The notes under the pieces: generated by a model | What the model was told of the DNA's origin: nothing | Seen by the model: the letters and a program-made list of their open reading frames with translations, nothing else | Database searches by the model: none | Shown here: one piece after another, positions 7,254-14,052 of the stretch | Layout of the letters: each line of letters starts with the position of its first letter | Position numbering within the stretch: the first letter of the stretch is position 1 | Translations under genes and position numbers: made by a program | Source: Planctomycetota bacterium | GTDB taxonomy: Bacteria; Planctomycetota; MHYJ01; JACPRB01 | DNA length: 14,194 nucleotides | Direction of reading: 5' to 3' | NCBI GenBank assembly: GCA_016200125.1 | Contig: JACQFK010000006.1 | Location: forward strand, 1 to 14,194

Positions 7254-8151
7254 CCCCCTCAACGTCGAGAACGGCGTCGGCGGCCCCGGCGACTTCGTGC
7301 CGCCGAAGAAGGCGAACAAAGCCTACCTCAACCCCCAGTTCCTCAAGAGCCGCGACGCGCGGATCATCCGGATGATGTGCGAGTACCTGGAGCCGCTGCA
7401 GCGCTTCCAGCGGCTCGACGTCCGAGAGACGATCGTGTTCTTCGGCTCCGCCCGCGCGCGGCCGCCCGTGGCGGTGAAGACGGAGTACGCCGCGGCGCAG
7501 GAGGAGAAGAAGAAGTACCCCGGACGGCCCCCCCGGCAGCTGCGCGAGAGGCTGGCGAAGCTCGAAGGGGACATGAAGCTCGCCATCTACTACGAGGAGG
7601 CGGCCGAGCTCTCGGCGCAGCTCACGCAGTGGGCGAAGTCGCTTGGGCAGGGCAAGCGCTTCGTGATCTGCTCGGGCGGCGGGCCGGGCATCATGGAGGC
7701 GGCCAACCGCGGCGCCGCGGAGCGGGCGGGCGGGCCGACCGTCGGTCTCGCGATCAGCCTGCCCAACGAGGAGCGGCCCAACCCCTTCATCACCCCCGAC
7801 CTCCTCTTCGAGTTCCACTACTTCTTCATGCGCAAGCTCTGGTTCGCCTACCTGGCCTGCGCGCTGGTCATCTTTCCCGGCGGCTTCGGCACCATGGACG
7901 AGCTCTTCGAGATCCTCACGCTCGTCCAGACCCGCAAGATCGGCCGGCCTCTTCCGATCGTCCTCTACGGGAAGAAGTTCTGGGGCGATTTCCTGGACCT
8001 GCAGGCGCTCGTGCGCTGGGGCACCATCAGCCCGAAGGATCTCAATCTCTTCAAGATCTGCGACAGTCCGAAGGAGGCCTTCGACCACCTGAAGAAGGAG
8101 CTCCTGCGCTACTATCCCAAGCCGCAGCAGTGGCATCAGGCGAACGTGTGA
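7246..8151 (+). CDS. LOG family protein (lysine-decarboxylase-like nucleotide phosphoribohydrolase fold)
   Basis: This 301-residue protein shows both LOG signatures: SGGGPGIMEAANRGA from residue 143 and PGGFGTMDELFE from residue 211. LOG proteins hydrolyse the N-glycosidic bond of nucleoside 5'-monophosphates, releasing free bases such as cytokinins or purines and pyrimidines; they lack true lysine decarboxylase activity despite older annotations. Here the substrate is unknown. The first Rossmann strand with FFGSARARPP (residues 65-74) is separated from the usual following helix (YYEEAAEL, from residue 115) by a charged insert of about 40 residues rich in lysine, glutamate and arginine. There is also an N-terminal extension of about 60 residues, so the protein is about 100 residues longer than short plant-type LOGs. 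The ATG at 7246 lies inside the M3 peptidase gene (8-base overlap), preceded by GGAG at 7235-7238. Confidence 0.9.
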   Translation: MPDPLNVENGVGGPGDFVPPKKANKAYLNPQFLKSRDARIIRMMCEYLEPLQRFQRLDVRETIVFFGSARARPPVAVKTEYAAAQEEKKKYPGRPPRQLRERLAKLEGDMKLAIYYEEAAELSAQLTQWAKSLGQGKRFVICSGGGPGIMEAANRGAAERAGGPTVGLAISLPNEERPNPFITPDLLFEFHYFFMRKLWFAYLACALVIFPGGFGTMDELFEILTLVQTRKIGRPLPIVLYGKKFWGDFLDLQALVRWGTISPKDLNLFKICDSPKEAFDHLKKELLRYYPKPQQWHQANV

Positions 8152-8170
8152 GGACGGGACAGGATCGGAC

Positions 8171-8848
8171 ATGGCGGAAGACCTAGGCAAGGAACCGGCG
8201 GGCTCGGTGCGCTGCGCGTGCGGCGCGGCCGTCGAGGTCGCGGCCGACGCGGTCGGTCGGGAGCTGAAATGCCCGACCTGCGCCGCCGTGTTCAAGGCCG
8301 TCTGGGCCGTGGACGCGAAGACGCGCGGCAAGGTCCTCACGCGGGTCGCCGCGGCGGGCAACGCGATCCGCATCCCGGCGGGATCGCTCCAGCTGGTCTG
8401 CTCCTGCGGTCAGGTCCTCGTGGCCCGGAAGGACCAGGCGGGGAAGCGGGTCAAGTGTCCCGTCTGCAGCGCGTCGATGGTCATCGAGAAGTACAGGGAC
8501 CCCCAGACGATGGAGACGAAGGTCCGCCGCCTCGAGGACAAGCCGGCCGACGACCCGGCGAAGGGGACGGCGGTCATCGCGGCGAAGCCCCTGGGCCGAA
8601 CCACGCGGCGCCGCAAGGCCCCGACCGGCGCGCAGGACATCCTCTGCCAGTGCGGCGAATACCTGCGGGTCTTCGCGGAGCACCTCGACAAGAAGGTCAT
8701 GTGCCCCGCCTGCGGTACGCTCATGAAGATGGAGAAGAACAAGGATCCGCAGACGTCCATCACCCAGGTCCGCCCCCGCATCGTCGGCAAGACCGACCCC
8801 CCGCCCAAGCAGGATCCCGACGACTGGAGCCTCAGCGACTTCCAATAG
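8171..8848 (+). CDS. Protein of three tandem zinc ribbons, function unknown
   Basis: This 225-residue soluble protein consists of three modules with identical cysteine spacing, C-x-C-x16-C-x2-C: C15/C17/C34/C37, C77/C79/C96/C99 and C159/C161/C178/C181. Each should bind one zinc. Modules 2 and 3 are both followed by a similar tail, DPQT-x-x-T-x-VR, which suggests that a unit of about 82 residues was duplicated; the spacing between modules is 62 and then 82 residues. Linkers (about residues 100-155) are basic and could bind nucleic acid, but nothing visible proves this. Similar C-x-C...CPxCG ribbons are frequent in Planctomycetota proteins, often fused to other domains; here they stand alone. 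The start is supported by AGGA at 8161-8164. It sits 19 bases after the LOG gene and is probably cotranscribed. I do not assign a role. Confidence 0.85.
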   Translation: MAEDLGKEPAGSVRCACGAAVEVAADAVGRELKCPTCAAVFKAVWAVDAKTRGKVLTRVAAAGNAIRIPAGSLQLVCSCGQVLVARKDQAGKRVKCPVCSASMVIEKYRDPQTMETKVRRLEDKPADDPAKGTAVIAAKPLGRTTRRRKAPTGAQDILCQCGEYLRVFAEHLDKKVMCPACGTLMKMEKNKDPQTSITQVRPRIVGKTDPPPKQDPDDWSLSDFQ

Positions 8849-8873
8849 AACTCCGTCCCCGACCGGCCGATCG

Positions 8874-8882
8874 TGCTACACT
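8874..8882 (+). promoter_or_regulatory. Extended -10 promoter for the lipoprotein gene
   Basis: TGC followed by TACACT (8877-8882) is an extended -10 with four of six consensus positions, in the 74-base gap after the zinc-ribbon gene. No -35 is recognisable. Its distance to the ATG (46 bases from the first T of the hexamer) equals that of the TATACT element before the M3 peptidase gene, and both share the form TG-N-TA-N-ACT. The expected leader is about 34 bases. Confidence 0.5.
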
Positions 8883-8922
8883 TGGGATAACCAACCGGGG
8901 GATCGATGCGCCGAGGCGAGGG

Positions 8923-10581
8923 ATGAGGGGAAATCAGTTCAGCGCCGCGCTTGCCGTCTGGGCCCTGCTCTGCGGCTGTTCCCCCAAAACTGAAGGACCC
9001 GCGGCCGGTCCGGTTCCCGCGCCGCCGGCCTCCGCGCCCCTCAGGCTCCAGAAACTCGCGCTGCTTCCCCTGCAGGAGCAGGCCGCCCGGGCCGACGTCC
9101 CCGTGTTGCTCCGTCTGGAAGCGACGCCTCCGATCCCCACCGACTATCCGACGGTCTGGCTGTTCTCGTCGGCCGGCGGGAAGTTCGAGAAGATCGGCCG
9201 CGGGGCGACGCTGGAAACGACCTTTCCCTCGGGCGGGAAATTCAGCGTCCAGGCGGCCGCCGGAGGCATCTCCTCCAACCTCCTCGAGATTTCCGTGGTC
9301 CGGGTCGGACTGGTCGATGCGGAGGAGCGGCCGATCCGCGAGGCGCGCCTCGCCCTCCTGACCCGGGAGGCCTTCGACGAGAAGGGCCGCCTGCGCGACA
9401 GCGCCGAGGCGGCGTCGCCGGACCGGGTCCGCGTCCTGGTCGAGGACCCGAACGCCGGCGCCCCGGCGTCGGTGACGATCGGAACCCTGACGCTGCCGCT
9501 CATGGGATCGGGCGAGCGGCGGGTGACCCGCTCGATTCTGCTTCTCGGGGACGCCGACGATGCCGCCGCGGGGACGGGCGCCGTCCTTCACACGGCCCCG
9601 GGCGCCCGCCTCGACTTCCACTACCGGGGGCTCGCCGCGGGCGGAGTCGCGGTCGGGCCCGCGGTGGTCCACGCGATTCCGGTCCGCTTCTTCGCGGTCG
9701 GGCCCGGATTGCCGCCGACGCCGGAGATCGAGAAGGCCGTCGCCCTCCGCCTCGCCCAGGCGAACGCGGTCTGGGCCCCCTTCGGCCGCCGCTTCCTTCG
9801 CTCGTCGCTGGTCCGTCTCGACGCGTTCCAGGGACTCTTCCTCATCCGCGGCCGGGCGGCCGGCGCGGACGGCCAGGGCCGTCCCTCCAAGTGCGGCGTG
9901 AGGATCGACGGGCGCGAGATCGCGGTTCCCGGCACCTGGCGCTCCGACGGGGCCCCCATGTCGCCGAAATCGACGGCGCAGGCCCTGATGGCCCTGGGGC
10001 GCGCGTCGTTCAGGTTCGATCTCCTGGACGGACTGCTGGCAGGCGATCGCGAAGCCGTCGTCGTGCGCGTGCGCCGACCGGACGGAAGTCCGGCGGCCGT
10101 GGAGATGCTTTCCGAGGGCAGCGACGTCAGCCAGGCGCTGACGCCGCTTCCGGGCAGTCTCCTGGACGGCATCGAGGTGACCCCCTCACCGGCCCTGATG
10201 AGCCTCGAGGAGGTCGCGCTCCTGGCTTCGGCCAAGGCGTCGCCGTCCGGCGGGATCGATGTCTTTATCGTGACCTGGATCCACTCGCTGAAGTCCGCCC
10301 GCACCTACAAGGTTTATCCGCAGGGAATCCTCCCCTCGTCCCTGGCGGGATCGGCGGTCCTGTCGTGGCCGCTCCTGGACGGCTCGGGGCGCTTTCCCTA
10401 CGGGCTGGCCCGGGTGGCCGGGGAGCTGCTGCTTCCGCAGGGAATGCTGCCGGGACCCGACGACACGCTGTTCGCCGATCCGCTTTCGGAGGCCCCGGGG
10501 GTCGACGGCCGCAAGCGGGTCACGGCCCGGACGGCGGCCGGAATTGCGGAACGCGGACGGGGGCTTTCGGGCAAAAAATGA
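8923..10581 (+). CDS. Unrecognised lipoprotein with a degenerate metalloprotease-like C-terminal domain
   Basis: With the ATG at 8923 (GAGG at 8913-8916) this encodes a 552-residue protein. The N-terminus has a hydrophobic segment ending LLCGC, a lipobox with lipidation expected at C19 or near it. Residues about 35-135 look like an all-beta Ig-like or PKD-like domain (PVLLRLEATPP, VWLFSSAGGKFE, GGKFSVQAAAGG). Residues about 265-550 are organised like a secreted zinc metalloprotease: EIEKAVALRLAQANAVWAPFG (from about 261), DVFIVTWI, then LARVAGELLLPQG at about 495-507. That last stretch aligns with the usual LAHELGHLLGLPH, but the zinc His and catalytic Glu are replaced. So I infer an inactive protease-like binding domain; I cannot name the family. 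Its 3' end lies 61 bases before motA. Codon use is GC-rich like its neighbours. The upstream open frame from 8218 is a shadow of the zinc-ribbon gene. Confidence 0.75.
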   Translation: MRGNQFSAALAVWALLCGCSPKTEGPAAGPVPAPPASAPLRLQKLALLPLQEQAARADVPVLLRLEATPPIPTDYPTVWLFSSAGGKFEKIGRGATLETTFPSGGKFSVQAAAGGISSNLLEISVVRVGLVDAEERPIREARLALLTREAFDEKGRLRDSAEAASPDRVRVLVEDPNAGAPASVTIGTLTLPLMGSGERRVTRSILLLGDADDAAAGTGAVLHTAPGARLDFHYRGLAAGGVAVGPAVVHAIPVRFFAVGPGLPPTPEIEKAVALRLAQANAVWAPFGRRFLRSSLVRLDAFQGLFLIRGRAAGADGQGRPSKCGVRIDGREIAVPGTWRSDGAPMSPKSTAQALMALGRASFRFDLLDGLLAGDREAVVVRVRRPDGSPAAVEMLSEGSDVSQALTPLPGSLLDGIEVTPSPALMSLEEVALLASAKASPSGGIDVFIVTWIHSLKSARTYKVYPQGILPSSLAGSAVLSWPLLDGSGRFPYGLARVAGELLLPQGMLPGPDDTLFADPLSEAPGVDGRKRVTARTAAGIAERGRGLSGKK

Positions 10582-10610
10582 CGATAAGAAGAAGGGGCGA
10601 AAGCCGGAAA

Positions 10611-10645
10611 GCGAATAGCGAATACCGAAGAGCGAAGAGAGAATG
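10611..10645 (+). repeat. Heptanucleotide tandem array overlapping the motA start
   Basis: Five consecutive 7-base units fill the region: two GCGAATA, then CCGAAGA, GCGAAGA and a final GAGAATG that contains the motA ATG (10643-10645). The purine-rich array also occupies the place of the motA ribosome site. Looser related units (GGCGAAA, GCCGGAAA) precede it from 10596. Confidence 0.65.
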
Positions 10646-11395
10646 AAGCTGGATTCGATGCTGGTCCTGGGCTACCTGGGCATCGTCGCCGTCGTCTTCA
10701 TCGGCGTGGCCCACGGGTCGCCCCAGGAGATCTGGTCGCCCGAGGCGCTGGCGGTCTCCTTCGGCGGCGCGCTCGTCGCCACGATCGCGGGCCTTTCGCT
10801 CCAGGAGCTCCGCGAGTCGCTGCAGGCGCTCCGCGTCGCCTTCACGGTCGTCACCTACGACTACGAGAAGCTGATCGCCGACTTCGTGGCCTACGCCGGC
10901 ATCAGCCGCAAGGACGGCCTCCTGGGCCTCGAGAAGGTGATCAGCCAGATCAGCGACGGCTTCATGAGCCGGGCGGTCCAGATGGCGATCGACGGCGTGG
11001 AGCCCGATCTCGTCGAGGAGCGGCTCGCGGTCGAGATGGCCGGCATGGACGAACGGCACGCGCGGACGCGGGCCACCTACGACACGATGGCCACCTATTC
11101 GCCGGCCTTCGGCATGATCGGGACGATCATGGGCCTCGTGTTCGTGCTCAAGTCGCTCGACGACCCCACCCAGATCGGCCCGAAGATGGGCGTCGCGCTG
11201 CTGTCGACCTTCTACGGCGTCTTCGCCTGCTACGCGATCTTCACGCCGATCGCGAAGAAGCTCGACCGCAAGCACCGCCACGAGGTCCTGTACCGGCAGA
11301 TGATCGTGAAGGGCATCATCTGGCTCCAGACCGGCGACTCGCCCCGCTCGATCGAGGCGAAGCTCCGGTCCTTCCTGCGCGAGAAGCGGGGCTAG
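10643..11395 (+). CDS. motA: Flagellar motor stator protein MotA
   Basis: This 250-residue protein is the proton-channel partner of MotB. Four membrane helices are visible at about residues 7-26, 34-52, 150-172 and 184-204, with the large cytoplasmic loop between the second and third. The loop contains SRKDGLLGLE, in which R89 and E97 correspond to E. coli MotA R90 and E98, the charged residues that contact FliG. SPAFGMIGTIMGLV at 153-166 and the later FTPIAKKL supply the two conserved channel prolines (P154 and P202, matching P173 and P222). These features favour a true flagellar stator over ExbB, TolQ or the long-tailed ZorA. Translation starts within a heptamer repeat that offers only a weak purine-rich ribosome site. 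It is followed by motB1 after 14 bases, with motB2 beyond, so one MotA is made with two MotB proteins. Confidence 0.95.
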   Translation: MKLDSMLVLGYLGIVAVVFIGVAHGSPQEIWSPEALAVSFGGALVATIAGLSLQELRESLQALRVAFTVVTYDYEKLIADFVAYAGISRKDGLLGLEKVISQISDGFMSRAVQMAIDGVEPDLVEERLAVEMAGMDERHARTRATYDTMATYSPAFGMIGTIMGLVFVLKSLDDPTQIGPKMGVALLSTFYGVFACYAIFTPIAKKLDRKHRHEVLYRQMIVKGIIWLQTGDSPRSIEAKLRSFLREKRG

Positions 11396-11409
11396 GAGAG
11401 CCCGCTCCC

Positions 11410-12042
11410 ATGGCCAAGCCGCGGAAGCTCCTGATCGGCGCGCCCGCCGTCCGCGAAAAGGACGACAGCGAGGTGCGCTGGCTCATGTCCTATTCCGACT
11501 TCATGATGCAGCTCGTCTGCCTCTTCATCCTGCTCTACTCGGTGTCGTCGCTCGACAAGGGCCGCATGGCGCGGCTCGCGGCGGCCTACCGCGCGTCGGT
11601 GGGGTTGGGCGAGCTCGCCGCCCACGAGACCCGCACGAGCGGCGACAAGCTGGCCATCGGCGACCGCCCGATCCTCGGCGGCGACCTGGGCGGCGGCGAC
11701 GTCCCCCGGGACGTCCGCTACTCGATCGAGGCCCTCCCCGGCGGCTTCCGCGCGGCTTTCGACGCTCCCGTCTTCGAGCCCGGCGCGGCCGCGCTCACGG
11801 CGGGCGGCGCCGGGGCGCTCGACGCCTCGGCCCGCGTGCTGCGCGCCTACGCGGGCCGCCTCGTCGTGACGGCCGCCGGCGACGACGCGACCGACGGCGA
11901 TCCGCTCCGGCTGGCGCTCGCCCGCTCGCAGGCCGTCGTCGAGCGGCTCTCCCGCGCCGGCCTCGACCCGCGCTTCATCACGACGGCGGGCAACCCGGCG
12001 GGGGACCTGCGCCGCGTCACGATCGAACTTCGGACGGACTGA
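11410..12042 (+). CDS. motB: MotB-like stator protein, first paralogue
   Basis: This 210-residue protein has a short basic cytoplasmic N-terminus, one membrane helix at about residues 24-47 with the essential proton-carrying aspartate D30 in SYSDFM, and a periplasmic OmpA-like domain at about 120-210. The domain is recognisable from FEPGAAALT, the LALARSQAVVERL helix and the closing RRVTIEL, but it is degenerate: the usual GHTD is reduced to AGDD and the NRR motif to DLRR. Peptidoglycan binding may thus be weaker than in classical MotB. An AGGAG ribosome site (11394-11398) overlaps the motA stop. The membrane helix is identical to that of the next gene, while the periplasmic parts differ greatly. 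The protein is smaller than E. coli MotB (308 residues). ZorB or ExbD is less likely given the flagellar-type MotA next door. Confidence 0.88.
   Translation: MAKPRKLLIGAPAVREKDDSEVRWLMSYSDFMMQLVCLFILLYSVSSLDKGRMARLAAAYRASVGLGELAAHETRTSGDKLAIGDRPILGGDLGGGDVPRDVRYSIEALPGGFRAAFDAPVFEPGAAALTAGGAGALDASARVLRAYAGRLVVTAAGDDATDGDPLRLALARSQAVVERLSRAGLDPRFITTAGNPAGDLRRVTIELRTD
11470..11559 (+). repeat. Membrane-helix coding segment duplicated in motB2, copy 1
   Basis: These 30 codons (motB1 residues 21-50) match 12140-12229 at 81 of 90 bases by my direct comparison, with the membrane helix identical in protein. Similarity falls off sharply on both sides. Confidence 0.85.
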
Positions 12043-12043
12043 C

Positions 12044-12787
12044 ATGGCCCTTCTCGACCGGAACAACGAGCTTCTCGCGAAACGGAAGCGGCTCGCCGCC
12101 CTCCGCTTCGCGCCCCGGCCTCCGGACAAGGACGAGACCGAGATCCGCTGGCTGATGTCCTACTCCGACTTCATGATGCAGCTGGTCTGCCTCTTCATCC
12201 TGCTCTACTCCGTGTCGTCGATCGACACCTCCAAGGCGATCCCGCTGGCGCAGGCCTGGCGGGACGAGGCGGGCGTCGGCGAGGTGAACGTCCCCTCCGC
12301 CCCCAAGTCGCCGAACGCCCCGCTGACGTCGGCGGACCTGCCCTCCGTGATCCACGAGATCCAGATCGTCGCCGGCCGCCACCCGGGCGGCGGGGCGCTC
12401 CGCGTGATCCGCGGGGCCGAGGGCTTCCGGCTCCAGTTCGGGTACGAGATGTTCGACCGCGGCTCGGAACGTCCGGGCCGGCAGGGCGCGCCCGCGGCGG
12501 ACGTCGCCGCGATGCTGCTCCAGCCCTTCCAGCGCCGGGTGGCGTCGATCGAGGTGGCCGGCCACGCGTCGGCCGACGAGGAGGGCGGGCTCGCGCTCTC
12601 GCTCGGCCGGGCGCGCGAGGCGATCCGCTGGATGACGCGCCCCGAGTCGCCGCAGCGCCTGGATCCCGCGATCCTCCTCGCGTCGGGGCGCGGGGCGCAC
12701 GAACCCGCCGCCGACAACGCCGAGACCTCCGGCCGCGCCCTCAACCGCCGCGTCGAGTTCATCGTCCGCTTCCGTGCGCGTCCGTAG
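12044..12787 (+). CDS. MotB-like stator protein, second paralogue
   Basis: This 247-residue protein starts one base after the motB1 stop, so translation is probably coupled. It has a basic N-terminus (about residues 10-30), a membrane helix at about 36-59 with the proton-carrying D42, a linker, and an OmpA-like peptidoglycan-binding domain at about 115-247. That domain keeps VAGHASAD, the LSLGRAREAIRWM helix and the closing LNRRVEF, so it is closer to the classical form than that of motB1. A run of 25 residues from RWLMSYSDF to LLYSVSS is identical in the two paralogues, so both should fit the same MotA pore. Possible roles are a MotB1-MotB2 heterodimer, or two exchangeable stators sharing MotA. 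The gene's last 14 bases overlap the following lipoprotein gene. Confidence 0.88.
   Translation: MALLDRNNELLAKRKRLAALRFAPRPPDKDETEIRWLMSYSDFMMQLVCLFILLYSVSSIDTSKAIPLAQAWRDEAGVGEVNVPSAPKSPNAPLTSADLPSVIHEIQIVAGRHPGGGALRVIRGAEGFRLQFGYEMFDRGSERPGRQGAPAADVAAMLLQPFQRRVASIEVAGHASADEEGGLALSLGRAREAIRWMTRPESPQRLDPAILLASGRGAHEPAADNAETSGRALNRRVEFIVRFRARP
12140..12229 (+). repeat. Membrane-helix coding segment duplicated in motB1, copy 2
   Basis: Partner of the 11470-11559 segment, encoding motB2 residues 33-62. Most of the nine differing bases are silent third positions. Confidence 0.85.
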
Positions 12788-13979
12788 GCCGGCGGCCCTG
12801 TCCCTGGCGATCCTCCTCTGCGGCTGCGGGACTCCGTCCTCTCCGGACTGGCCGCGCTGGCGCGGTCCGCAGGGGGAGGCGGTCAGCGACGCCGCGCCGC
12901 TGCCGTCGACCTGGTCCGCCACGCAGGGCGTCGTCTGGAAAACCGCCATCCCCGGCGAAGGCGCCTCCTCGCCGATCGTGAGCGGCGACGCGGTGTTCCT
13001 CACCTCGGCCCTCGACAGCGGCTCGCGCCGCCTCCTCCACTGCCTCGACCGGCGCAGCGGGGCGATCCGCTGGAGCCTGGAGACGAAGGATGCGAATCCC
13101 GAGCGGGCCTCCGCGTTGACCGGCCACGCGGCGGCGACGCCCGTGACCGACGGCAGCCGGGTCGTCGCCGTCTTCGGCAATGCGGGAATCGTCTGCGCCG
13201 ATTTCTCGGGCGCCTGCCTCTGGCGGAAGCCGCTGGGAGAGTTCGACTCGGAGCTCGGGCTCGCCAGCTCGCCGATCCTCCACGGGAACCTCGTGATCGT
13301 GGTCTGCGATCACGACGGCGACCGGCCCAGATCATTCGAATCATACCTGGCCGCGCTCGACGTCGCCGGCGGGGCCACCCTGTGGAAGACCGCGCGTCCG
13401 GGCCTCTTCCGATCCTGGAGCACGCCGATCGTCGTGTCGGGCGAGCTCATCGTGAGCGGACAGGACGAGGTGCGGGGCTACGATCCCGCGACGGGCCGGC
13501 AGCTCTGGAGCGTGGCCGGGATGTCGGGCTGGGTGACGCCGTCGCCGGTGGCGGGCGACGGGCTGATCTTCGCGGTCTCGGGGAAGGACGGCCCCACGCT
13601 GGCTTTCCGTCCGGGCGGCCGGGTGGCCTGGCGCGAGGAGCGCGGCGGCCCCTACGTCTGCTCACCGGTCTTCTACGGCGGATTGCTCTACGTGTGCGAC
13701 GAGACGGGCCGGCTGGTCTGCCGCGAGGGGCCGAGCGGGAAGGAGCTCTATCGGGAGCGGCTGCCGGGAAAATTCACCGCATCGCCGGTGGCGGGCGACG
13801 GGAAGGTTTACTTCACGAACGACGAGGGAACGACGATCGTCGTGAAGGCGGGCCGGAACTTCGAGCGGCTGTCGGAGAACCGGCTCGGAGAGGAGTGCCT
13901 GGCCTCTCCGGCGATCGCGGACGGCAGGCTGTTCCTCCGGACACGCCGGCACCTCTGGTGCCTTTCCTCCCGGAATTAA
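12774..13979 (+). CDS. PQQ-type beta-propeller repeat lipoprotein
   Basis: With a GTG start at 12774 this encodes a 401-residue protein with a textbook lipoprotein signal: MRVRRPAALSLAILLCGC, lipidation expected at C18. Mature residues open with DWPRWRGPQG, the WPxWRGP signature common at the start of PQQ-like propeller proteins of Planctomycetota and Verrucomicrobiota. About seven blades follow, each with an SPxxxxGxLxxxxxxG core and several with a closing G-x-x-LW motif (ATLWKTA, RQLWSVA). The family folds like BamB or the quinoprotein dehydrogenases, but I see no reason to claim that it binds PQQ or is an enzyme; a scaffold role is equally possible. The start overlaps motB2 by 14 bases and lacks a ribosome site, so translation is likely coupled to the stator genes. 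The signal peptide fixes the start well. Confidence 0.9.
   Translation: MRVRRPAALSLAILLCGCGTPSSPDWPRWRGPQGEAVSDAAPLPSTWSATQGVVWKTAIPGEGASSPIVSGDAVFLTSALDSGSRRLLHCLDRRSGAIRWSLETKDANPERASALTGHAAATPVTDGSRVVAVFGNAGIVCADFSGACLWRKPLGEFDSELGLASSPILHGNLVIVVCDHDGDRPRSFESYLAALDVAGGATLWKTARPGLFRSWSTPIVVSGELIVSGQDEVRGYDPATGRQLWSVAGMSGWVTPSPVAGDGLIFAVSGKDGPTLAFRPGGRVAWREERGGPYVCSPVFYGGLLYVCDETGRLVCREGPSGKELYRERLPGKFTASPVAGDGKVYFTNDEGTTIVVKAGRNFERLSENRLGEECLASPAIADGRLFLRTRRHLWCLSSRN
13542..13562 (+). repeat. Near-exact DNA repeat within propeller blades, copy 1
   Basis: A 21-base stretch encoding SPVAGDG recurs unchanged at 13782-13802, exactly 240 bases (80 codons) later, equal to two blades. It reflects the repeated propeller, not a mobile element. 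Confidence 0.7.
13782..13802 (+). repeat. Near-exact DNA repeat within propeller blades, copy 2
   Basis: Second copy of the SPVAGDG-coding stretch at 13542-13562; blades in between have diverged more in DNA. Confidence 0.7.
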
Positions 13980-14052
13980 TCCGGAATGGGAATATCCGCA
14001 GCCCTTCAGGATCGTTCCTTTTGTAGACGCTTTTACTTGCAGACACTCTATC

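Noticed and set aside
5481..7319. Minus-strand frame of 612 codons opposite the M3 peptidase gene
   Set aside because: Shadow frame; the plus strand carries HEGGH, the downstream Glu ligand and the C-terminal tyrosine motif.
10643..13979. Zorya-type antiphage system (ZorA/ZorB are MotA/MotB-like)
   Set aside because: MotA has ordinary flagellar length and FliG-contact residues and lacks the long ZorA tail; no ZorC, ZorD helicase or ZorE nuclease follows, and other flagellar genes are nearby.
12774..13979. Quinoprotein alcohol or glucose dehydrogenase
   Set aside because: Length of 401 residues and absence of the catalytic and disulfide features of such enzymes; the WPxWRGP opening is typical of non-enzymatic propeller lipoproteins.
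14008..14022. AGGA/TCCT hairpin followed by TTTT after the propeller gene
   Set aside because: A 4-pair stem is too weak to support a rho-independent terminator.
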